A DNA stretch of 64,000 nucleotides from Clostridium culturomicium (GTDB lineage: Bacteria > Bacillota > Clostridia > Clostridiales > Clostridiaceae), in NCBI RefSeq assembly GCF_000821305.1, contig NZ_CCXK01000015.1, positions 436,528 through 500,527 of the forward strand, written 5' to 3'. Shown here one piece after another: positions 53,608 through 62,843 of the stretch. Position 1 is the stretch's first letter, and each line of letters starts with the position of its first letter. The position numbers and the translations under genes were made by a program. A model generated the notes under the pieces. That model did no database searches and was not told the DNA's origin. It worked only from the letters and a program-made list of their open reading frames with translations.

Positions 53608-55086
53608 TTAATCTATTTTTGCTAATTCATATAAAAGTCTTGAACCGATACCCGTTGCACCTTTTGTAAAATATTCTTTATTAGGAGTTCCCTCTGAAAA
53701 AGCAGTTGCTGCAATATCAAGATGAACCCATGGCTTTTCTTCCACAAACTCTCCAACAAATAGTCCAGCAGTTATTGCTCCACCACCAACAGGTGCAGTA
53801 ATATTAGCTAAATCAGCATTATTTCCCTTTAGCAAGGCTTTATACTCATCAAAAGCTGGGAATCTCCATACCTTCTCGTCACATTTTTTAGAAGCTGCCT
53901 CCAGTTTACTGTAAAGCTCATCATTATTCGAAACAACTCCAGTTACTACATTACCTAAAGCTCCACCTACAGCTCCTGTGAGTGTTGCTATATCAATAAT
54001 TTTAGATGCGCCCTCTCTTCTGATGATATAGGTTACTGCATCAGCTAGAGTTAATCTTCCTTCAGCATCTGTATTAAGAATCTCTATTGTCTTGCCATTC
54101 ATAGTGTTTATAATATCACCTGGTCTATATGCTGTTCCTGAAATTAAATTTTCGCAGGCTGCGACCACTGCAACAACATTTTTCTTTATCTTCATTTTAG
54201 CAATGGAGGACATAGCTCCAATTACAGCTCCGGCACCACCCATATCAGTTTTCATCTGCCACACTGTAGGTGCAGTTTTAAGGCAATATCCACCAGCATC
54301 AAAAGTTAACCCCTTTCCTACAAACCCTAATATGTTATTTTTATCTTCTGGATTTCCCATATACCTCATAACTATTAGCTTAGGCTCATTAGCAGAGCCT
54401 TTACCTACAGAAATAAAAGCCTCCATCTCTAAGTTTTCTATTTCTTTTCTATCAAAGATTTCTACTTCAAATCCACAATTTTTTCCTACTGTTACTGTTC
54501 TTTCTGCAAGCTCTGCTGGAGTTAAAATATTAGCTGGCTCATTAACTAGCTCTCTCGCTAACAAGTTTCCTTCTGCAATAGCATGTCCTTCCTTAACATT
54601 GTCCATTAATACATTTATATCCGCTTCATTATTTACTACAAGAGTTACTTCCTTCAACACTTCTGATACTTTTTCACTCTTATATTTATCAAATCTATAA
54701 GCAGACATTAATATAGCTTCAGTCATTGCCTTTATTAATTCAGGAGTATTACTAGTAAATTGATCTATATACATGGCTACATTTGTAATTTTTTGTGCTG
54801 TTATTTCCTTCATAACCTTAGCACTCACATTTCTTATTAAATCTATACTGAGATGTTTATATTCCCCTAATCCAATAAGAATACTTTTTACAACACGATT
54901 ATTTTCTACATTAGTCAATGTATATATTTCATTCTTTTTTCCACTAAAATGCTTTTCTTCCTTAAGGCACCTTAAAATCTCTTTTAAACCATCGCAAGAC
55001 GTAGTTTCCGTATCTTCAAACACCATAACTACTTTCGAAATATTTGCACCTTCTACGTCTTTATACCTTTGTAATTTTATTTTCAT
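53608..55086 (-). CDS. pepA: Leucyl aminopeptidase (M17 family)
   Basis: Cytosolic two-metal aminopeptidase, 492 residues. GKGLTFDAGGYCLKTA, DMGGAGAVIGAM and the signature NTDAEGRLTLADAV provide the metal and substrate residues in the C-terminal catalytic domain; the N-terminal domain covers about the first 160 residues. The ATG follows AGGTGGTGTATCG. No partner genes are evident. Confidence 0.95.
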   Translation of the reverse strand: MKIKLQRYKDVEGANISKVVMVFEDTETTSCDGLKEILRCLKEEKHFSGKKNEIYTLTNVENNRVVKSILIGLGEYKHLSIDLIRNVSAKVMKEITAQKITNVAMYIDQFTSNTPELIKAMTEAILMSAYRFDKYKSEKVSEVLKEVTLVVNNEADINVLMDNVKEGHAIAEGNLLARELVNEPANILTPAELAERTVTVGKNCGFEVEIFDRKEIENLEMEAFISVGKGSANEPKLIVMRYMGNPEDKNNILGFVGKGLTFDAGGYCLKTAPTVWQMKTDMGGAGAVIGAMSSIAKMKIKKNVVAVVAACENLISGTAYRPGDIINTMNGKTIEILNTDAEGRLTLADAVTYIIRREGASKIIDIATLTGAVGGALGNVVTGVVSNNDELYSKLEAASKKCDEKVWRFPAFDEYKALLKGNNADLANITAPVGGGAITAGLFVGEFVEEKPWVHLDIAATAFSEGTPNKEYFTKGATGIGSRLLYELAKID

Positions 55087-55193
55087 TTCGATACACCACC
55101 TAGAATTAAATTTTCCCTCTATAATCTTTTCTAGGCTTTCATCTAAATTCCTTTAAATTAAATATAAACGTATATAAATTTAACTTAAAAATG

Positions 55194-56051
55194 TTAATCA
55201 TGTTGTGGCTCTGTGAACCCTCGTCCCATTACCTCTCTCACATCAGTAACTGTTATAAAAGCCTTATCATCTACTTCTCTAACCAGCTTCTGAATTTCTA
55301 CTAACTCTTCAGTTGAACAAACAATAAATAGTATATCTCTTTCTCTTCCTGTATAAACACCTTTTCCGTTAAGACTTGTAATTCCTCTATTAATATGAGT
55401 CATTAATACTTCGGAAATTTCTTGTGATTTATCAGAGATGATATGAACCCCTTTAGAGTAATTAACTCCTTCAACTAAAGTATTTACAACTTTAGATACA
55501 ATAAATATTGAAATTAACGCATACATGGCCTTTTCAACACCAAAAACAAAGAGTCCAATAACAATAATACAACCATCAATGCATAATAGTATTTGATTTA
55601 TAGGAACCTTTTTTAAGTAATGTTTTAATATTATTGCTAATAAATCAGTTCCCCCTGTTGATGCTGATGACCTTAAAACTAATCCAACACCTGTTCCTAC
55701 AAATAATCCACCAAAAACACTTGCTATAAGTAAATCTGAATGTACTGGTGGAATAAAGCTTGTATACCAAAGAGCAACAGATACATATAAAGTGCCAAAT
55801 ATAGCCTTCTTGGCAAATTCCATTCCCTTAATCTTAATCCCAATAATAAATAACGGTAAATTAACAATTATATTTGTTAACCAAAGCGGAATGCTAAATA
55901 CATAATCTAATACAATAGATAATCCTGATACCCCTCCTGTAACCAATTGCTGTGGTGAATAATACACATTAATCCCTATAGCTAATATAGTTATTCCTAA
56001 CATTATCATTGAATAATTCTTAACTTCATTCTTCCTTAGGATATTTCTCAT
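55194..56051 (-). CDS. YitT family membrane protein (DUF161/DUF2179)
   Basis: A 285-residue protein with five or six membrane segments (GVSGLSIVLDYVFSIPLWLTN and ASTGGTDLLAIILKHYLKKVPIN-like signatures) and a C-terminal soluble DUF2179 domain (GVHIISDKSQEISEVLMTHINRG onward). The start is ATG 56051; the longer frame begins inside its AAAGGAG ribosome site. Role unknown; members are often linked to metal or stress responses. Confidence 0.88.
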   Translation of the reverse strand: MRNILRKNEVKNYSMIMLGITILAIGINVYYSPQQLVTGGVSGLSIVLDYVFSIPLWLTNIIVNLPLFIIGIKIKGMEFAKKAIFGTLYVSVALWYTSFIPPVHSDLLIASVFGGLFVGTGVGLVLRSSASTGGTDLLAIILKHYLKKVPINQILLCIDGCIIVIGLFVFGVEKAMYALISIFIVSKVVNTLVEGVNYSKGVHIISDKSQEISEVLMTHINRGITSLNGKGVYTGRERDILFIVCSTEELVEIQKLVREVDDKAFITVTDVREVMGRGFTEPQHD

Positions 56052-56275
56052 AGCTTCTCCTTTCACTACCTCAAAGTATGAACTTTGCTATATTTAAACT
56101 GTTTTTATAGCATAGATTTTAATCTAAAGTAAACACTAAATTTAATTATAATATTATGCAGAATATAATTAAAGCAAATTTATATTGAATGTATGTATTT
56201 TTTGTTTAGTATGATAAAATTAAAATAAAACGCATTATACTTTTATACATTTTTTCCATATACAAGGAGATTATT

Positions 56276-57730
56276 ATGGATAGTTACACAATGTTTTTAA
56301 ACATACTCAACTTCATTTTTATTCTTAATATTGCATTTGCTATAGTGGTAATTATATTCGAACGTAGAAATGCGAATAATACTTGGACTTGGTTAATGAT
56401 AATGCTTTTTGTTCCAATCTTAGGCTTTATTTTATATCTTTTCTTTGGTCAGGATTTAAGACACAAGAAATTTTTTGTATTAAAAAAAGAAGAGGAATCC
56501 ATTTTAATTAGATTTTCTGATGAACAAAAAAAGCTCATTAATGATGATACTATTATGATCCAAAACCCTATTCTAATTGAATTTCACGATGTGATTAATC
56601 TAAATTTAGCCAGTGATAACTTCGTAGTTACTAATAATAATAAAGTTGATGTTCTTAACAATGGTATAGAAAAATTTCCACTATTAATCGACTGCATAAA
56701 AAGCGCTAAAAATTTTATTCATATACAATATTACATCTTTGAAGATGACAACTTAGGTACAGAAATTCTTAACCTTTTAGTAGATAAGGCACTACATGGA
56801 GTTGAAGTTAAACTTTTATATGATGGTATGGGATGTCTTCATAATAAAAGACACTTTTTTGATCCCTTAAAAAAAGCCGGTAGAGAAGTGTATTGCTTTT
56901 TCCCGCCCTTTATCCCATATATTAATATTAGAATTAATTATAGAAATCACCGTAAAATATGTGTTATAGATGGAGAGCATGGCTTTATCGGAGGGCTTAA
57001 TATCGGAGATGAATATTTAGGTTTATCTAAAAAATTTGGCTTCTGGCGTGATATACATCTTCACTTACAAGGTGATTCGGTAAACTATCTTGAGGTTCGC
57101 TTTCTTATGGACTGGCGATTTGCAAGTAATCAAGATTTCTTTATGAGTGAAAAATATTTCCCTAAAAAACAATACACAGCACAAACTGCTGTGCAGATAA
57201 TTTCTAGTGGTCCTGATTCTGATTGGTGCTCAATTAGAAATACCTACCTAAAACTTATTAATAAGGCTCAAAATAGTATTTATATTGAAACACCTTATTT
57301 CATACCTGATGAAAGTATTCAAACAGCTCTGAAGATTGCATGTTTATCTGGTGTTGAAGTTAAAATTATAATTCCAAGCAAACCTGATCACCCCTTCATT
57401 CATTGGGCGTCTAAATCTTATATCTGGGAACTAGTTGAATGTGGTGCTCATTGCTACACTTATGATAATGGTTTTATTCATAGTAAAATGGTTTCTATTG
57501 ATGGTAAAATGTGTACTGTTGGTACAGCAAATATGGATATTAGAAGTTTTAATTTAAATTTTGAAGTTAACGCTATAATATATGATGAAACCGTAACGAG
57601 AAAAATTGACCAGGCATTTATGGAGGATATTCTTAGCAGCACACTTCTTACTCAAGAATTATATGATAAAAGGACACCTCTGGTTAGGTTTAAGGAATCT
57701 GTTTATAGATTGCTTTCACCAATACTTTAA
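56276..57730 (+). CDS. cls: Cardiolipin synthase (PLD superfamily)
   Basis: Condenses two phosphatidylglycerols into cardiolipin at the membrane. It has 484 residues: two N-terminal membrane helices (about 10-28 and 38-57), then two HKD catalytic motifs, NHRKICVIDG in the middle and IHSKMVSIDGK near the C-terminus, each followed by GG or GTANMDIRSF. The ATG follows AAGGAGATTATT. Confidence 0.95.
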   Translation: MDSYTMFLNILNFIFILNIAFAIVVIIFERRNANNTWTWLMIMLFVPILGFILYLFFGQDLRHKKFFVLKKEEESILIRFSDEQKKLINDDTIMIQNPILIEFHDVINLNLASDNFVVTNNNKVDVLNNGIEKFPLLIDCIKSAKNFIHIQYYIFEDDNLGTEILNLLVDKALHGVEVKLLYDGMGCLHNKRHFFDPLKKAGREVYCFFPPFIPYINIRINYRNHRKICVIDGEHGFIGGLNIGDEYLGLSKKFGFWRDIHLHLQGDSVNYLEVRFLMDWRFASNQDFFMSEKYFPKKQYTAQTAVQIISSGPDSDWCSIRNTYLKLINKAQNSIYIETPYFIPDESIQTALKIACLSGVEVKIIIPSKPDHPFIHWASKSYIWELVECGAHCYTYDNGFIHSKMVSIDGKMCTVGTANMDIRSFNLNFEVNAIIYDETVTRKIDQAFMEDILSSTLLTQELYDKRTPLVRFKESVYRLLSPIL

Positions 57731-57816
57731 TCAGTTTATCTTCATTATCCTTCCAAATATTATGATTTTATTGTAAAATAATATTTGATATATAAAAGGT
57801 ATGGAAGGTAATTAGT

Positions 57817-58383
57817 ATGAAGATAACTGGTAAAGTAATTAACTTTGATGAAGAAAAAGTTTATATTGTAACTGATACTAAAGAGTTTGTAACCTTGGAA
57901 AGAAATGAAATGGATCCTATTAAAGGAAGAGTTTATACAGGTATTGAATATATAGATAGAACAAATCAAGTCAAAATTATTTCTATAATAATAGCTATAT
58001 GTGTACTTTTAACGACAACCTTATACTTCATTTTCTTTTCTGCAACTTCAAGCTTTATTGTTACTATTGATGGTAATACTAAAGTTGGTGTGAATAATAA
58101 TAAAATTATTAGTGTTACTGATGTTGGTGACATTGCGCTAACTAATGAACAGTTTACTTCAATCAAAGGAAATGAAGTGAATGATGGTCTTATTCTCCTT
58201 TTTGATTTAGCTTATAAACAAGAAATATTACCGCCTCAAGACTTTTGGTCAATGGGTAAAATACATATTTATGTTACTAAAGATAAAGGTGAAGAGCCTA
58301 TAGACTTTACTAAATTCAAGGAATATGCCTATCAATTCAACTATGAAGTAATAGTAAACCGTAACAATAATACCTTTGATTAA
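57817..58383 (+). CDS. Single-pass membrane protein with RsgI N-terminal-like domain
   Basis: A 188-residue protein. The first ~50 residues (KITGKVINFDEEKVYIVTD, then EFVTLERNEMDPIKG) resemble the RsgI_N domain of anti-sigma-I factors. A membrane helix follows (about 53-75), then an extracellular region (SSFIVTIDGNTKVGVNN) akin to the RsgI core. No sigma-I gene adjoins, so partner and signal are unknown. The ATG follows GGAAGGTAATTAGT. rluF starts 33 bases later on the same strand. Confidence 0.5.
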   Translation: MKITGKVINFDEEKVYIVTDTKEFVTLERNEMDPIKGRVYTGIEYIDRTNQVKIISIIIAICVLLTTTLYFIFFSATSSFIVTIDGNTKVGVNNNKIISVTDVGDIALTNEQFTSIKGNEVNDGLILLFDLAYKQEILPPQDFWSMGKIHIYVTKDKGEEPIDFTKFKEYAYQFNYEVIVNRNNNTFD

Positions 58384-58416
58384 TAAAAAGTTGAAATTTT
58401 AGGTGGTGACAATTAT

Positions 58417-59145
58417 ATGGAAACTGAAAATCTAATTAGATTAAATAAATATATAAGCGAAAGCGGAATATGTTCTAGACGAGAAGCCGATAAATTTATT
58501 GAAGCCGGTAAAGTATCCATCAATGGAGAAAAGGCTGTTGTTGGCTCTAAAGTAAGTAATACAGATACGGTCATTGTTAATGGCATTGCAATAAAACCTA
58601 AAATAAATAAAGTTTATATAGCTTTAAATAAACCAGTAGGCATAACCTGTACAACAGAAACTCATGTTGATGGGAATATTATAAACTTTATGAATTACCC
58701 AGAAAGAATATTTCCTATCGGGCGATTAGATAAACCTTCTGAAGGTTTAATCTTCCTGACTAACGACGGTGATATAGTTAATAAAATTCTTAGAGCAGGT
58801 AATAACCATGAAAAGGAATATGTTGTTTCTGTAGATAAACCTATCACTAAAGAATTTATTGCTGCTATGGAAGGTGGAGTACCTATTTTAGATACAATTA
58901 CTAAACCATGTAAAGTAAAAAAAATAGGAAAATGCACCTTTAATATTGTACTAACCCAAGGCTTAAACCGCCAAATCAGAAGAATGTGTGAATACTTAGG
59001 TTACAGCGTAAGCAGCTTAAAAAGGGTTCGTATTATGAATATATCTTTAAGCTCTCTTCCAATAGGAAAATGGCGTTATCTTTCTGAAAAGGAAGTTCAA
59101 GAACTTCTTGCTCTTACTGAGAGCTCAAAAAAAACTCATGAATAA
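58417..59145 (+). CDS. rluF: 23S rRNA pseudouridine synthase, RluF type
   Basis: RsuA/RluB/RluF-family synthase that isomerises a uridine in 23S rRNA. The 242 residues include an S4-like N-terminal domain (IRLNKYISESGICSRREADKFI) and catalytic FPIGRLDKPSEGLIFLTNDG with the active-site Asp, then RAGNNHEKEYVVSV, very close to RluF, and QGLNRQIRRMCEYLGYSV. The ATG follows AGGTGGTGACAATT. Confidence 0.92.
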   Translation: METENLIRLNKYISESGICSRREADKFIEAGKVSINGEKAVVGSKVSNTDTVIVNGIAIKPKINKVYIALNKPVGITCTTETHVDGNIINFMNYPERIFPIGRLDKPSEGLIFLTNDGDIVNKILRAGNNHEKEYVVSVDKPITKEFIAAMEGGVPILDTITKPCKVKKIGKCTFNIVLTQGLNRQIRRMCEYLGYSVSSLKRVRIMNISLSSLPIGKWRYLSEKEVQELLALTESSKKTHE

Positions 59146-59150
59146 AAAAA

Positions 59151-59190
59151 GCTAGATTTAAAGCTTTTCGTAGCTTTAAATCTAGCTTTT
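59151..59190 (+). terminator. Terminator of rluF
   Basis: Fourteen-base arms GCTAGATTTAAAGC and GCTTTAAATCTAGC around an 8-base loop, followed by TTTTATTTTG. It lies 5 bases past the stop codon. Confidence 0.92.
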
Positions 59191-59246
59191 ATTTTGCAAA
59201 TTTCTACATAAAAATATACTAACAGCCACTGTTAGTAATTATATAG

Positions 59247-59489
59247 TTATACACATTCTAAAAAAATTTTAATACTTAAGCAAGAATATATGTGTGCATT
59301 TTTATTAAGTTATTAACATTATCCACATATAGCTTGTGTATAACATGGTGAATTTAATGTTGATATCAGTAAAATTTATAAAAAAGTTAATATTTTAAAG
59401 AATATTGTGATTTTTCACCAATTTCAACTTTAAAATCTTCATTAAACTTACCCACATTATCCACAGGAATGTGTATAACATGTTTATAA
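59247..59489. promoter_or_regulatory. Cluster of DnaA boxes in the rluF-ispF gap
   Basis: Exact TTATNCACA boxes: 59247-59255 (+, TTATACACA), 59319-59327 (+, TTATCCACA), 59335-59343 (-, TTATACACA), 59457-59465 (+, TTATCCACA), 59470-59478 (-, TTATACACA). TGTTTATAA at 59481-59489 is a one-mismatch box. Boxes 2/3 and 4/5 form two inverted pairs 138 bases apart. No coding frame was found in 59191-59690, which is AT-rich. No dnaA or dnaN is nearby. Confidence 0.8.
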
Positions 59490-59690
59490 CTTTTTATACG
59501 CCCACTTTTTACCTTAAAAATTATATGCTTATAATTCCACACAATCCTACAGATTATACCCTATTTCTACAAAGTTATTGCTTAGTAAATTTCTAAATCA
59601 ACTACATATACTACTAATACTGTGTTAAACTTATTTTACATTAATAAAATAAAAATAATATTCAAGTTCTTATTTAGGAGGTTTTTATAT

Positions 59691-60167
59691 ATGAGAATTG
59701 GTATGGGATATGATGTACATAAACTCGTTCCTAACAGAGATTTAATACTTGGAGGGGTTAAAATTCCTCATGAAACTGGACTTCTTGGCCATTCAGATGC
59801 CGATGTTCTATTACACGCTATAATGGATAGCTTACTAGGTGCTGCAGCCTTAGGTGATATAGGAAAACACTTTCCGGATACTAGTGACAATTTCAAAGGG
59901 ATTTCCAGCCTTGAATTGTTAAAGGAAGTTAAAACCCTCTTAAGTAACTCAGGATATTCTATTGGTAATATAGATGCAACTATAATAGCTCAAAGACCTA
60001 AAATGGCTCCTCATATTCAGCTTATGAGAGAAAATATAAGTAAAATACTAGATATAGATGTTGATCAAGTGAATATTAAAGCTACTACTGAAGAAGGCCT
60101 AGGTTTCACTGGTACTGAAGAAGGTATTTCATCTCAATCTATATGCTTACTTCACAAAGTCAAATAA
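59691..60167 (+). CDS. ispF: 2-C-methyl-D-erythritol 2,4-cyclodiphosphate synthase
   Basis: Non-mevalonate pathway enzyme, trimeric, 158 residues. MRIGMGYDVHKLV (DxH metal site), HSDADVLLHAIMDSLLGAAALGDIG and TEEGLGFTGTEEGIS are characteristic. The longest frame starts at 59622, but TTAGGAGGTTTTTAT lies directly before the ATG at 59691. It shares its pathway with ispE at 13634. Confidence 0.96.
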   Translation: MRIGMGYDVHKLVPNRDLILGGVKIPHETGLLGHSDADVLLHAIMDSLLGAAALGDIGKHFPDTSDNFKGISSLELLKEVKTLLSNSGYSIGNIDATIIAQRPKMAPHIQLMRENISKILDIDVDQVNIKATTEEGLGFTGTEEGISSQSICLLHKVK

Positions 60168-60200
60168 CATTGATTTTATAAATCTTTAATAATATAAAAA

Positions 60201-60245
60201 ATAGGTGGAGTATATCTTGTTCTAAGATTACTCCACCTATTTTTT
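60201..60245. terminator. Bidirectional terminator between ispF and the lipoprotein gene
   Basis: Arms ATAGGTGGAGTA and TACTCCACCTAT (60201-60212, 60229-60240) with an inner ATCTT / AAGAT pair, then a T-run. It overlaps the stop codon of the minus-strand gene by two bases. Confidence 0.9.
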
Positions 60246-60738
60246 ATAATTCCTTTATTATTTCCTTCAAATCATTCAACAATTCTTCTACTGGATCATT
60301 TTCTTTATAAGATCTTAATAACTTATCAATAGATTTATAAACATACTCATCATCACTTATTGCTATAGTCTTAGCCTCTGGATATATTTCATATACCTCT
60401 TTTGATATAACATCACGTAATTCTGTTGAAAGCTCTATACCAGCTTCAAGCTTTACTGCCACCAATACTGCCTCATGATTAATAAACACCATTGATGTAG
60501 TGATTCCTGATATATCATTTAATCTAAGCATTAAGCCTTCACTCATCCTAATAGCATCCTTAATAACTTCATCCTTATCTTTATCAATATTTGCATTCCC
60601 CATATCTTCAATAGTTGGCCCCGCGCCAACACTGTCACTTTTGTCTCCTTGCTCATTGCATCCTGTAATCATAAATAAGTTTATAGTTAATATCAGCAAT
60701 AAACACTTTACTAAAAAACAGTTTTTATTTTTCTTCAT
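60244..60738 (-). CDS. Sporulation lipoprotein, YhcN/YlaJ family
   Basis: From the ATG at 60738 the protein has 164 residues: signal peptide with lipobox MITGC near 27, a linker, and a beta-alpha domain (about 65-140) containing ISGITTSMVFINHEAVLVAVKL, the YhcN/YlaJ signature. Members are found in spore membranes and germination. The frame reaches 60753, but GGAGG lies 8 bases before the ATG at 60738. Confidence 0.8.
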   Translation of the reverse strand: MKKNKNCFLVKCLLLILTINLFMITGCNEQGDKSDSVGAGPTIEDMGNANIDKDKDEVIKDAIRMSEGLMLRLNDISGITTSMVFINHEAVLVAVKLEAGIELSTELRDVISKEVYEIYPEAKTIAISDDEYVYKSIDKLLRSYKENDPVEELLNDLKEIIKEL

Positions 60739-60861
60739 CCTATAAGCCTCCACATATCATTTATAATAATCCTTCATAATATTTAAATAGCTATTACTAG
60801 TGTGGCTTATAAATTAAAGTATATGCTTATACGATTTACATCTGAATATATTTAACACTAA

Positions 60862-61083
60862 CTACAAATCATGGCTGTTTTTCAAAACATCTCTGGTAAT
60901 TATATATTTACCATCCTCTTCAGTCAAATCAAACTCGCTTATACTTGTTATCCTCTCTTCTCTTTCAATATGAAGTACATATCCCTTTCGGCCTTTGCTA
61001 CTAAAGAAAATCTCACTTGCCTTTATTACCCTAATTCGATTTCCATTCTTATCATATATTACATCAGGAATTTTATTAATCAT
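60862..61083 (-). CDS. Small hypothetical protein
   Basis: A 73-residue mostly beta protein: INKIPDVIYDKNGNRIRVIKASEIFFSS, then KGYVLHIEREERITSISEFDL. The ATG follows AAGGAGAGGCAAG. Located between the lipoprotein gene and pyrE. No family is recognised. Confidence 0.5.
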   Translation of the reverse strand: MINKIPDVIYDKNGNRIRVIKASEIFFSSKGRKGYVLHIEREERITSISEFDLTEEDGKYIITRDVLKNSHDL

Positions 61084-61240
61084 CTTGCCTCTCCTTACAA
61101 AAGTTGTTAATTACTGATATATATTATTATGACTTTCTTCAAATTATGACTTCAAATTGTAAGAAATCAATTAAATCTTTCACTGCATTGTTAAGACATT
61201 TGGTAATTAATAATTCCCATAGATTATTTCCCTAAAATGA

Positions 61241-61280
61241 AACAGCCTAGGACTCTCTCATGAAAGAATTCTAGGCTGTT
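61241..61280 (-). terminator. Terminator of the pyrimidine operon
   Basis: Ten-base arms AACAGCCTAG and CTAGGCTGTT around a 20-base loop. On the minus strand a short T-rich tail (TTTCATTTTAGG) follows. It lies past the end of pyrE. Confidence 0.7.
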
Positions 61281-61315
61281 ATCTTATTTACATTATAAAC
61301 TTAATAAATAGTATC

Positions 61316-61888
61316 TTATTTTATATTTCTGCTTCCTGGCTTAACATATGGAATATTCTCTTTACATAATGGACATTCTTCCTTATCAAAGCTTTCTATT
61401 TCTAATTTAACTGCACTATAGATTGGAAGTGCTACTTCACAATCAGCAGCTCTTCTGTCAACTATACAGCAAATACCTATAACTTCAGCTCCATAGCTTT
61501 CTAATATTTTAGCAACTTCCATTGAAGATTTTCCTGTTGTTACAACGTCTTCTGTTATTAATATTCTTTGACCTGGCTTAACTTCAAATCCTCTTGTTAA
61601 AGTCATTTCCCCGTCTTTTCTCTCAGTGAATATTCCTGGTTTTCCAAGTTGTCTCGCTAATTCATATGCAACAATAATTCCACCCATAGCTGGTCCAACC
61701 AACATATCTACATTTAAATCTTTAACCTTTTCTGCAACTACCGCTAAAACCTCCGCAGCTTTATCTGGGTGTTGAAGTAACTTTGCACATTGGCAGTATC
61801 TGTTACTGTGTTTTCCTGATGATAATAAGAAATGTCCCTCTAATAGTGCATCACACTCTTTTAATATATTTATAATTTTGTTTTCCAT
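61316..61888 (-). CDS. pyrE: Orotate phosphoribosyltransferase
   Basis: Adds ribose-5-phosphate from PRPP to orotate. It has 190 residues: LLEGHFLLSSGKHSNRYCQCAKL at the start, VGPAMGGIIVAYELARQLG, and the PRPP motif RILITEDVVTTGKS. The ATG follows GGGAGGAATAAATT. Last gene of the operon, 48 bases after pyrD. Confidence 0.96.
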   Translation of the reverse strand: MENKIINILKECDALLEGHFLLSSGKHSNRYCQCAKLLQHPDKAAEVLAVVAEKVKDLNVDMLVGPAMGGIIVAYELARQLGKPGIFTERKDGEMTLTRGFEVKPGQRILITEDVVTTGKSSMEVAKILESYGAEVIGICCIVDRRAADCEVALPIYSAVKLEIESFDKEECPLCKENIPYVKPGSRNIK

Positions 61889-61936
61889 AATTTATTCCTC
61901 CCAATAAAATCATTTGTTTATTCAATTTATATTTTA

Positions 61937-62833
61937 CTATATAATTCCTATAATTTCATTTATATCCTTAACACCTTCTTTAATTAAGAAGTTTTCTATG
62001 CCCTCAAGTATTTCTATTGGTGCAAATGGATTTATGAAATTTGCAGTTCCTACTTGAATTCCAGTAGCTCCTGCCATTATGAATTCTATAGCATCTTCCC
62101 AATTTGTAATTCCACCAAGTCCCACTACAGGCACTTTACAAGCTTTTGCAACCTGATGTACCATTCTTAAGGCTATTGGCTTTATAGCTGGCCCTGAGAA
62201 CCCTGCATAGACATTGTCAAATACAGCCTTCCTCTTCTTATAATCTATAGACATTCCTTGGAATGTGTTTACAAGAGATAGAGCATCAGCACCTGCTTCT
62301 TCACATGCTACTGCCATATCAACAATGTTCTCAGCGTTAGGAGATAATTTAACCATAAGTGGTTTCTTACATATCTTCTTTACTTCCTTAACAGCATCAT
62401 GAGCTACATCCGCTTTTATTCCAAGTGCCATTCCACCATGCTTAACATTAGGACATGATATATTTAATTCTACCATATCTATATCCTTATCATTAAGTTT
62501 CTCTATTATTGCTATATACTCTTCTACAGTTCCACCACCAACATTTGCAATGATGTTAGTATTGTAGTTTCTCATCTTTGGAATTTCTCTTTCTATGAAA
62601 GTATCAACTCCTGGATTTTGAAGGCCCACACTGTTTAACATTCCACCTGTAGTTTCCTTTATTCTGATTCCATAGTTACCTTGTCTTTCATTTAAAGTCA
62701 GACCCTTGCTGCATATTCCACCAAGCTTTGATAAATCATAAAACTCAGCATATTCTTCCCCGAATCCAAAGGTCCCTGAAGCAGTCATTATCGGATTTTT
62801 AAATTCTACATCACAAATATTTACTTTAAGCAT
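61937..62833 (-). CDS. pyrD: Dihydroorotate dehydrogenase B, catalytic subunit
   Basis: FMN enzyme of the class 1B form, 298 residues, oxidising dihydroorotate with electrons passed to PyrK. SKGLTLNERQGNYGIR, NISCPNVKHGG (catalytic Cys), LVNTFQGMSID and VVGLGGITNWEDA are characteristic. The ATG follows AAAGGAGAG. It is 10 bases downstream of pyrK. Confidence 0.96.
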   Translation of the reverse strand: MLKVNICDVEFKNPIMTASGTFGFGEEYAEFYDLSKLGGICSKGLTLNERQGNYGIRIKETTGGMLNSVGLQNPGVDTFIEREIPKMRNYNTNIIANVGGGTVEEYIAIIEKLNDKDIDMVELNISCPNVKHGGMALGIKADVAHDAVKEVKKICKKPLMVKLSPNAENIVDMAVACEEAGADALSLVNTFQGMSIDYKKRKAVFDNVYAGFSGPAIKPIALRMVHQVAKACKVPVVGLGGITNWEDAIEFIMAGATGIQVGTANFINPFAPIEILEGIENFLIKEGVKDINEIIGII

Positions 62834-62843
62834 AATCTCTCCT

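Noticed and set aside
54092..54700. Plus-strand frame of 202 codons inside pepA
   Set aside because: Antisense to the conserved M17 catalytic domain, which clearly has coding function on the minus strand.
59191..59690. Chromosomal origin (oriC) at the DnaA-box cluster
   Set aside because: No dnaA, dnaN, rpmH or gyrase genes nearby and no change of gene orientation expected at an origin, so a regulatory or titration site is more likely.
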